This document shows positions 15,068 through 20,295 of a stretch of 20,295 nucleotides of DNA, piece by piece (position 1 is the first letter of the stretch; each line of letters begins with the position of its first letter). Made by a program: the position numbers and the translations under genes. Origin of the DNA: Lachnospiraceae bacterium (GTDB lineage Bacteria > Bacillota > Clostridia > Lachnospirales > Lachnospiraceae); the NCBI GenBank assembly GCA_900751995.1, contig CAADTP010000014.1, forward strand, positions 1 to 20,295, written 5' to 3'. The notes below the pieces were generated by a model, which made no database searches, was not told where the DNA came from, and was given only the letters and a program-made list of their open reading frames with translations.

Positions 15068-15517
15068 ATGTATCAGTTAAAAACAGAAGCAGATTTTGAT
15101 TCTGCACATTTTCTGTCCGGTTACACCGGCAAATGTTCCAATATCCATGGTCATCGCTGGCATGTGGAGATTGAGATCGAAAGCCGGAAGCTGGAGAAAA
15201 ACGGCCAGGGGCGAGGGATGCTGGTAGACTTCGGAGATCTGAAAAAGGATCTTCGGGAGCTGGCAGATTCCATGGATCACACGCTGATCTATGAAGAAAA
15301 TACATTACGTCCGAAAACCCTGGAAGCACTGGATGAAGAAGGCTTTCATCTGGTGAAGGTTCCCTTTCGCCCTACAGCAGAGAATTTTTCAGAGTATTTT
15401 TTCAGGAAAATGGAAGAAAAGGGCTATCCTGTAAAAAGAGCTGTTGTTTACGAAACACCAAATAACTGTGCAGCTTACCGGGAAACGGAAGAAGAAACGG
15501 AGGCGGTATGGCTATGA
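15068..15517 (+). CDS. queD: 6-carboxy-5,6,7,8-tetrahydropterin synthase QueD
   Basis: A 149-residue cytoplasmic enzyme of the 6-pyruvoyltetrahydropterin synthase fold. It converts dihydroneopterin triphosphate to 6-carboxytetrahydropterin, the second step toward queuosine. Zinc ligands H14, H27 and H29 and the catalytic C23 are in DSAHFL and GKCSNIHGHRW. MLVDFGDLK and the DHTLIYEEN segment (buried Asp-His) are typical, as is the ending ETPNNCAAY. AGGAGG at 15053-15058 fixes the start at 15068; the frame is open further upstream but runs through the leader terminator. First gene of the que operon; its stop overlaps the queE start (ATGA). Confidence 0.95.
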   Translation: MYQLKTEADFDSAHFLSGYTGKCSNIHGHRWHVEIEIESRKLEKNGQGRGMLVDFGDLKKDLRELADSMDHTLIYEENTLRPKTLEALDEEGFHLVKVPFRPTAENFSEYFFRKMEEKGYPVKRAVVYETPNNCAAYRETEEETEAVWL

Positions 15518-16182
15518 GTACCTATCAGGTTGTAGAGAAATTTGTCAGCATCAACGGAGAGGGCAGACGGGCAGGAGAGCTTGCCGCTTTTATCCGGTTT
15601 AAGGGCTGCAATCTTCAGTGCAGCTATTGTGATACCAGCTGGGCAAATGAGCCGGGATGTGAGAGTGAAAGGCTGACAGAAGAAGAGATCCTTTCCTGGA
15701 TCCGTGAAACAGGCGTAAAAAATGTGACACTTACAGGCGGGGAACCACTTTTACGGAAAGGCATGGAGGAGCTGATCGAGGCAATCCTGGAGGATCCATT
15801 CCGGCGGGTGGAGATTGAGACCAATGGAAGCGTAGATCTGAAGCCTTATCATATATTAAAAAAACGTCCGTCCTTTACCATGGATTATAAAGCACCGGAC
15901 AGCGGCATGGAAAAAGAGATGCTCCTTTCCAATCTGGAGCTTCTGGGCAGTGAGGATACGCTGAAATTCGTGGTCAGTAGCCGCAGAGATATGGAAAAAG
16001 CCCTGGAAATTCTGGAAAAGTACAGGCTGGTCGGAAAAACGGCAGTTTATTTCAGCCCTGTATTTGGCAGGATCCAGCCGGTGGAGATCGTGGATTTCCT
16101 TATGGAAAAAAAGCTCAACGATGTAAAGCTTCAGATCCAGCTTCATAAGGTGATCTGGGACCCGCAGAAACGGGGAGTATGA
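15514..16182 (+). CDS. queE: 7-carboxy-7-deazaguanine synthase QueE (radical SAM)
   Basis: A 222-residue radical SAM enzyme that rearranges carboxytetrahydropterin to 7-carboxy-7-deazaguanine. The [4Fe-4S] cluster motif is CNLQCSYC (C32, C36, C39; CX3CX2C), and SINGEGRRAG near the N-terminus and TGGEPLL bind substrate and SAM. It is a compact QueE without the longer insert of some proteobacterial forms. Two ATGs are possible: 15508 lies 4 bases after GGAGG, 15514 lies 10 bases after it and forms a 4-nt ATGA overlap with queD; I prefer 15514. Translation is probably coupled to queD. Confidence 0.93.
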   Translation: MSTYQVVEKFVSINGEGRRAGELAAFIRFKGCNLQCSYCDTSWANEPGCESERLTEEEILSWIRETGVKNVTLTGGEPLLRKGMEELIEAILEDPFRRVEIETNGSVDLKPYHILKKRPSFTMDYKAPDSGMEKEMLLSNLELLGSEDTLKFVVSSRRDMEKALEILEKYRLVGKTAVYFSPVFGRIQPVEIVDFLMEKKLNDVKLQIQLHKVIWDPQKRGV

Positions 16183-16234
16183 CAGGAAAACATATCACAA
16201 TATAACAAGAAATACCGCAGAAAAGGAGAACGCT

Positions 16235-16918
16235 ATGAAAGCACTTGTACTTGCAAGCGGCGGTGTGGATTCCACCACCTGCCTGGGGCTTGCCGTAAAC
16301 AAATATGGAAAAGAGAATGTAATTGCATTAACAGTAGCTTACGGACAGAAGCACACAAAAGAAATTGAGGCTGCCAGAAAAACAGCAGAATATTACGGAG
16401 TGGAGCATCTTTATCTGGATCTGGAGCCGATCTTCCGGTACAGTGACTGTTCGCTTCTGAAGCATTCAGACAGAGAGATCCCACACGAAAGCTATGCAGA
16501 GCAGCTGAAGGAAACCGATGGCTCACCGGTTTCAACCTATGTGCCGTTCCGGAACGGATTATTTCTTTCCTCGGCAGCAAGTATTGCGCTGTCAAAAAAC
16601 TGCAGTGTGATCTATTACGGAGCACATGCGGATGATGCAGCCGGAAATGCATATCCGGACTGCAGCAGTGCGTTTCACAATGCGATCAACGAGGCGATCT
16701 ATCAGGGAAGCGGCGGCCAGCTGAAGGTTGAGGCGCCTTTTGTCAGCTGCACAAAGGCAGAGGTCGTAAAAACCGGACTGGAGCTGAATGTTCCTTATGA
16801 ACTGACCTGGAGCTGTTACGAAGGCGGCGAAAAGCCCTGCGGTGTGTGTGGAACCTGTATTGACAGAGCAGAGGCATTCCGGCTCAATGGAGTGAAGGAT
16901 CCGGCACTTGACAGATAG
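16235..16918 (+). CDS. queC: 7-cyano-7-deazaguanine synthase QueC
   Basis: A 227-residue ATP-dependent enzyme that turns 7-carboxy-7-deazaguanine plus ammonia into preQ0. The PP-loop SGGVDS is at residues 8-13, and YGAHADDAAGNAYPDC is the characteristic QueC segment. Zinc ligands C194, C202, C205 and C208 lie in CYEGGEKPCGVCGTC. Length is normal. AAGGAG lies about 7 bases before the start. It follows queE by 52 bp with no terminator, so it belongs to the same operon. Confidence 0.95.
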   Translation: MKALVLASGGVDSTTCLGLAVNKYGKENVIALTVAYGQKHTKEIEAARKTAEYYGVEHLYLDLEPIFRYSDCSLLKHSDREIPHESYAEQLKETDGSPVSTYVPFRNGLFLSSAASIALSKNCSVIYYGAHADDAAGNAYPDCSSAFHNAINEAIYQGSGGQLKVEAPFVSCTKAEVVKTGLELNVPYELTWSCYEGGEKPCGVCGTCIDRAEAFRLNGVKDPALDR

Positions 16919-16960
16919 ATCGGATCATAAATATCCGTTTGACCATAGAAAGGAAAAAAT

Positions 16961-17455
16961 ATGAGCAGAGAAAACCTGGAAAAAGAAGGGATCACCCTTC
17001 TCGGAAATCAGAAAGTAAAATATCCGGACAATTATGCTCCGGAGGTACTGGAAACATTTTTGAACAAGCACCCGGACAACGATTACTTTGTAAAATTTAA
17101 CTGCCCGGAATTTACAAGCCTTTGTCCCATTACCGGACAGCCGGATTTCGCGACGATCACGATATCCTACGTACCCGGTGAAAAAATGGTGGAGAGCAAA
17201 TCTCTGAAGCTGTATCTTTTCAGCTTCCGCAATCACGGAGATTTTCATGAGGATTGCGTGAACATCATTATGAAGGATCTGATCCGTCTCATGGATCCGA
17301 AATACATTGAGGTCTGGGGAAAATTTACGCCGAGAGGCGGCATTTCCATTGATCCATACTGCAATTACGGAAAAGCCGGAACCAGATGGGAGGAGATTGC
17401 CTGGAAACGCCTTGCAGAGCATGACATGTACCCGGAAAAGATCGATAACCGGTAG
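16961..17455 (+). CDS. queF: NADPH-dependent preQ0 reductase QueF (unimodular)
   Basis: A 164-residue enzyme that reduces the nitrile of preQ0 to the aminomethyl group of preQ1, the base that Tgt inserts into tRNA. It is the short, YkvM-like form. The thioimide-forming C55 and D62 are in FTSLCPITGQPDF, the NADPH motif is ESKSLK (78-83), and H96-E97 are in NHGDFHEDC. AAAGGA precedes the start by 8 bases. Last gene of the operon, 42 bp after queC and followed by a strong terminator. Because its product preQ1 is the riboswitch ligand, the operon would be feedback-controlled. Confidence 0.95.
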   Translation: MSRENLEKEGITLLGNQKVKYPDNYAPEVLETFLNKHPDNDYFVKFNCPEFTSLCPITGQPDFATITISYVPGEKMVESKSLKLYLFSFRNHGDFHEDCVNIIMKDLIRLMDPKYIEVWGKFTPRGGISIDPYCNYGKAGTRWEEIAWKRLAEHDMYPEKIDNR

Positions 17456-17465
17456 AAAAACTAAA

Positions 17466-17510
17466 AGTCCCTGTTTTCACTGCGAAAAGCAATGAAAGCA
17501 GGGGCTTTTT
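17466..17510 (+). terminator. Terminator of the que operon
   Basis: AGTCCCTGTTTTCA (17466-17479) pairs with TGAAAGCAGGGGCT (17493-17506) over 14 bp with two G-T pairs, followed by five T. On the minus strand the stem ends in CTTTT, so it may also end the convergent flavoprotein gene. Confidence 0.85.
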
Positions 17511-17540
17511 GTTTAGGTGCCTGACAGCGCAGGTTTATCT

Positions 17541-18620
17541 TTATGACAGCCGGATGCACTCCGATTCTGTGCCAAACAGATCAGCGATCACATCGTGCAC
17601 GGTTTCGATCTTATCTGCCATATAGGCCTTTGCTCCGCAGAACAGCAGGCCGTTTTCCACGTCGCCCTTTACGGCGGCGATCAGCTTGTCTGTAATGCAG
17701 TAAGGGATCTCGCCGGGGGAACATTTGGCAAGGCAGCGGTGGCAGGGACTGTGCGGGATTTTTTCACCGGCCATGACGTGCTGCATGAAGGGATTCATAA
17801 TGGCACGTCCCGGCATACCTACCGGACTTTTTACAATGGCAATGTCGTCCTTTGCGGCGTGGACCAGGGATTCTTTCAGCCGGATGTCTGCGTCACATTC
17901 TTCCGTTGGGATAAAACGGGTGGCAACCTGAACGCCGTCCACACCAAGATCAAGGACATGCTTTACATCCTCGTGCGTGGCGATGCCGCCGGCAGCTACT
18001 ACAGGGATTTCCGTGCCGAATTTTGCGGCATAGCTTTTTACAGTCTGGACGATCTTTCGGATCTCATTGTCGTAGGCTTCCGGTGTATAGGAATCCAGCT
18101 CTTCCTTGTGGAAGCCCAGATGACCGCCTGCCTGGGGACCTTCGATCACCACAAGGTCTGCAGTGCGCTTGTACTTTCTTTCCCAGTATTTCAGGATAAC
18201 CTTTGCAGATTTGTCCGTTGAGACGATGGGGGCAATCTTTGTTTTGCTTCCGCTGACAAGAGCAGGGAGCTCTGTAGGAAGTCCTGCACCGGAGATGATC
18301 AGGTCAGCGCCGGCATGGACAGCGGCTTTTACATGAGATGCGTACTCCTTCAGTGCAACCATGATGTTGTAGCCGATGATACCGTCAGGAGAAATCCTGC
18401 GTGCTTTTTTCATCTCGGACAGGATAGCCCGCTGGTTGGCTTCTTCGGTATTCCGGTCGAAATCCTTTTCCCGGTAGCCGATCTGAGCGGTGGAAATGAT
18501 TCCAATCCCGCCTTCCTTTGCAACGGTGCCTGCCAGACGGCCAAGGCTGATACCAACGCCCATTCCACCCTGGATCAGGGGAAATCTCGTAAGTTTATCA
18601 CCGATTTTAAAATTCTTCAT
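17541..18620 (-). CDS. Nitronate monooxygenase / FabK-like FMN enzyme
   Basis: A 359-residue TIM-barrel flavoprotein of the 2-nitropropane dioxygenase (PF03060-type) family, which includes nitronate monooxygenases and the enoyl-ACP reductase FabK. The family features are the N-terminal PLIQGGMGVGIS (14-25), the GPQAGGHLG motif (161-169) with H167, and the FMN phosphate loop AAGGIA (209-214) followed by GVDGVQVATRF. The C-terminal part carries CHRCLAKC...C (C293, C296, C300, C308), a spacing that suggests a metal or iron-sulphur site. AGGAT precedes the start. It has a good promoter upstream and converges on the que operon. Whether it detoxifies nitronates or reduces another enoyl or quinone substrate cannot be told; there are no fatty-acid genes nearby to favour FabK. 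Confidence 0.88.
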   Translation of the reverse strand: MKNFKIGDKLTRFPLIQGGMGVGISLGRLAGTVAKEGGIGIISTAQIGYREKDFDRNTEEANQRAILSEMKKARRISPDGIIGYNIMVALKEYASHVKAAVHAGADLIISGAGLPTELPALVSGSKTKIAPIVSTDKSAKVILKYWERKYKRTADLVVIEGPQAGGHLGFHKEELDSYTPEAYDNEIRKIVQTVKSYAAKFGTEIPVVAAGGIATHEDVKHVLDLGVDGVQVATRFIPTEECDADIRLKESLVHAAKDDIAIVKSPVGMPGRAIMNPFMQHVMAGEKIPHSPCHRCLAKCSPGEIPYCITDKLIAAVKGDVENGLLFCGAKAYMADKIETVHDVIADLFGTESECIRLS

Positions 18621-18688
18621 AATGATCAGATCCTCACATTCATTTGCTTTCGTTAAATAATTTTAGTATAAAATAGTTTTATCATCAA

Positions 18689-18716
18689 AGTATATCATAA
18701 CAGGGGAATTTGTCAA
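18689..18716 (-). promoter_or_regulatory. Promoter of the nitronate monooxygenase-like gene
   Basis: Minus-strand -35 TTGACA (18711-18716), 16-bp spacer, extended -10 TGATATACT (hexamer 18689-18694). The leader would be about 60 nt. Confidence 0.75.
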
Positions 18717-18729
18717 TGTAAATGTCGGT

Positions 18730-18772
18730 GAATCAGGGAAGTCCTCTGCTTCAATTGCGAATAGCTGTTTGA
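18730..18772. repeat. Dispersed repeat, copy B
   Basis: Second copy of the 43-bp repeat found at 152-194 (34 of 43 identical, ungapped, same orientation). It lies between the divergent nitronate monooxygenase promoter and the truncated secreted gene. The rest of the intergenic stretch to 18888 holds a loose inverted repeat (AATTCAC 18823-18829 with GTGAATT 18860-18866) and no clear plus-strand promoter. Confidence 0.6.
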
Positions 18773-18888
18773 CCAGATTCTGTTAAAATCCACTTTGTTG
18801 ATAGAACAGAAAATATCAGGCAAATTCACAGTGATATCAGCTTTATAGAAAACTGTAAAGTGAATTAGAGGAAAAGGGAGGAACAGGT

Positions 18889-19215
18889 ATGCGAAAAAAG
18901 ACGAGTACCATCATGGCCTGGCTGCTTGCGGCGTCTGTGACAGTCACATCTCTGTCAGCGGGAACAGTGACGGCCTATGCACAGGAGGAAATGCCGCTGG
19001 CGGAAGCCGGAACCGTGACAGAGAGTGCGGAAGAGTTTGGCGACAGCAGTGACAGCATTGCAAATATTGCGGAAGAGGGCAATATTGAAGCTAAAGAAAA
19101 GGGTGAGCTGACAGCATTATGCTGTGTAGTTTCACCCTTTTTATGTGTGATGAAATTTTTAAACTGTAAAGCAGTAGGCTGTGTCCGGAATCCCTCTGGC
19201 AAAATCAGAATTTAA
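18889..19215 (+). pseudogene. Truncated secreted-protein gene (signal peptide stub)
   Basis: An open frame of 108 codons with a perfect GGGAGG ribosome binding site 7 bases before ATG. Residues 1-31 are a textbook Gram-positive signal peptide (RKK, hydrophobic core, AYA cleavage before Q32). Residues 32-73 are acidic and low in hydrophobics, like the start of large secreted surface proteins of Lachnospiraceae. From about codon 70 the frame enters a terminator hairpin and the text becomes cysteine-rich and unlike the first part (LCCVVSPFLCVMKFLNC). The frame then overlaps the 3' end of the convergent PPC gene by 11 bp. I read this as the intact 5' end of a longer gene whose body was deleted. 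A genuine small secreted peptide is the alternative. Confidence 0.55.
19097..19142. terminator. Terminator hairpin inside the truncated secreted frame
   Basis: AAAAGGGTGA (19097-19106) pairs with TCACCCTTTT (19132-19141); the upper stem ACAGCA/TGCTGT (19111-19116 with 19120-19125) closes a small loop. T-runs flank it on both strands. It lies about 60 bp after the minus-strand PPC gene stop and most likely ends that gene, perhaps also plus-strand transcripts. Confidence 0.75.
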
Positions 19216-19624
19216 ACAGATTCAGACCGATCTCCTGACTGAACTCACGGCCGATCTTTCCGTCGATCACCTGGATCTGGATCTCGGCAGTAGCGCTGAT
19301 GATGGCACGGTTCAGATGACCGCCGTGTACATGGCCTTCCTCGTCACCGGCTGCGATATGGAGATGAAGATAAACGTCACCGTCTTTGCGGGTAACGGTA
19401 CCGGTAAGTGATACGATTTCAAACGCTCCCTGGAACTGAATAGAGTGGTATTCCTTTGTCACTGTGTTGTATACGCCTGCAGTGAAATCATTGATGGCGC
19501 CAAGGCCTGTGACCTGTGCAAGGCGGATATTCTCTTTTTTTGCAACCTTGCCGATCTCCTCCAGGATCTCTTCCTTCGGATCAAGACGAAGATAGATCGT
19601 GTTTCCAAAACGTCTGTATTCCAT
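19205..19624 (-). CDS. PPC/DUF296 domain protein
   Basis: A 139-residue protein made of a single PPC (plants and prokaryotes conserved, DUF296) domain. The domain runs from about residue 7 to the end. The histidine cluster HLHIAAGDEEGHVHGGHL (H87, H89, H98, H100, H103) matches the conserved metal-binding and trimer core, and GAFEIVSLTGTV is the usual beta strand pair. In plants the domain sits in AT-hook DNA-binding proteins; stand-alone bacterial forms are usually annotated as DNA-binding, but no DNA-binding segment is visible here and their role is unclear. The start at 19624 has AGAGAGG 8 bases upstream; an ATG 11 codons earlier has none. Monocistronic, ended by the 19097-19142 hairpin. 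Confidence 0.85.
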   Translation of the reverse strand: MEYRRFGNTIYLRLDPKEEILEEIGKVAKKENIRLAQVTGLGAINDFTAGVYNTVTKEYHSIQFQGAFEIVSLTGTVTRKDGDVYLHLHIAAGDEEGHVHGGHLNRAIISATAEIQIQVIDGKIGREFSQEIGLNLFKF

Positions 19625-19790
19625 GATAAAAACCTCTCTTTGTGTGATATTTGCCATAAACAGCGGCGGATGTTTTTATCCGCTTGTCAATAAGTATAAT
19701 ACATTTTATTTTTTTTCGGAAGACATGGGAAAGAGAATGTCGGAGTCTCATGCCTGTGCGAGAGATTTTTTTTGACGTCTGCTCTTAGCG

Positions 19791-20231
19791 TTGGAGGCAG
19801 GCGGGGATACGTTTGAGGTTTCGTTAGGTGGATGTGGTTGAGGGACGCCAGAGGAAGGTGGCATCGCATCGGGAGTGGATGCAGTCGGGGATGTTTTTGA
19901 GGTTTTGAGAGGTGGATGTGGTTGAGGGACGCCAGAGGAATGTGGCATCGCTCCGGGAGTGGATGCAGTCGGGGATGTTTTTTGAGGTTTTGAGAGGCGG
20001 ATGTGGTTGAGGGACGCCAGAGGAAGGTGGCATCGCTCTGGGAGTGGATGCAGTCGTGGATTTATTTGAGGTTTTGAGAGGTGGATGTGGTTGAGGGACG
20101 CCAGAGGAAGGAGGCATCGCTCCGGGAGTGGATGCAGTCGTGGATTTATTTGAGGTTTTGAGAGGCGGATGTAGTCGAAGGACGCCAGAGGAAGGAGGCA
20201 TCGCTCCGGGCAGGGACTCCGTCGGGGGATA
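19791..20231. repeat. Tandem array of 84-bp units (about five copies)
   Basis: Units beginning at GATGTGG or GATGTAG start at 19831, 19915, 20000, 20084 and 20168, giving periods of 84, 85, 84 and 84 bp. A partial unit precedes them from about 19791, and a diverged end (CGGGCAGGGACTCCGTCGGG) stops near 20231. Copies share AGGGACGCCAGAGGAAGG and GGGAGTGGATGCAGTCG (the last copy is more diverged in both); the first two have CGGGGATGTTTTT where the next two have CGTGGATTTATTT. All plus frames contain TGA in every unit. On the minus strand 84 = 28 codons and two frames stay open, one proline/serine-rich (PPSSGVPQPHPPLKTS), but the single 85-bp period shifts the frame and no ribosome binding site is seen. 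I favour a non-coding minisatellite. The remaining 20232-20295 shows no recognisable feature. Confidence 0.85.
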
Positions 20232-20295
20232 CTACTAGGACTCCGTGAGACGGCTAAAAGCATTGCGGCAGGGCCAGAACTCGCCTGCGGCTCAG

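Noticed and set aside
19791..20231. CRISPR array
   Set aside because: The repeats are contiguous 84-bp units without unique spacers and there are no cas genes nearby.
19748..20263. Minus-strand proline-rich or leucine-rich repeat protein of about 171 residues
   Set aside because: No ribosome binding site, the frame changes at the 85-bp unit, and two overlapping frames are equally open, as expected of a repeat whose period is a multiple of three.
1..20295. tRNA or rRNA genes, integrase or transposase genes
   Set aside because: None was recognised on either strand; the only mobile-like signals are the dispersed repeat and the tandem array.

Overview
The window looks like chromosomal DNA of a low-to-mid GC Gram-positive anaerobe, most likely a gut Lachnospiraceae (Blautia/Ruminococcus-like). 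This is inferred from strong AGGAGG ribosome binding sites, TTGACA/TATAAT promoters with extended TG -10 boxes, a flavodiiron protein, the LplB/YtcP-type sugar ABC system and the protein sequences. No species can be assigned without a search.

Layout. 1-3010 (minus strand): a serine/threonine:sodium symporter (sstT) and a MATE efflux protein, each with its own terminator. 3144-4487 (plus): a flavodiiron protein (FprA type) with its own promoter, closed by a bidirectional terminator. 4505-12952: a sucrose/fructoside utilisation locus. A LacI-family regulator and an amylosucrase-like GH13_4 enzyme lie on the minus strand. Divergent from them is a plus-strand operon of two permeases, a lipoprotein binding protein and a cytoplasmic GH32 fructosidase. 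Two perfect palindromic operators of related sequence lie in the divergent region, and a third operator-like half sits inside the amylosucrase promoter, so one LacI repressor could control both arms. No ABC ATPase is encoded here.

12967-14730: a pRiA4b-ORF3-like/SEC-C protein of unknown role with its own promoter and 5' UTR hairpin. 14883-17510: a preQ1 biosynthesis operon queD-queE-queC-queF, preceded by a candidate preQ1-I riboswitch and an intrinsic terminator. Together the four enzymes convert dihydroneopterin triphosphate to preQ1; folE is not in the window.

17541-18620 (minus): a nitronate monooxygenase/FabK-like flavoprotein with a four-cysteine C-terminal cluster. 18621-20295 is the accessory-looking end: one copy of a dispersed ~43-bp repeat (the other copy is at 152-194), a secreted-protein gene cut down to its signal peptide and a short stub, a PPC/DUF296-domain protein, and a tandem array of about five 84-bp units reaching almost to the window edge.

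The most unusual items are the three-site operator arrangement linking sucrose import and hydrolysis to an alpha-glucan-forming enzyme, the dispersed repeat pair, the truncated secreted gene running through a terminator hairpin, and the 84-bp array. All calls come from reading the sequence and remembered family features; no searches were run.
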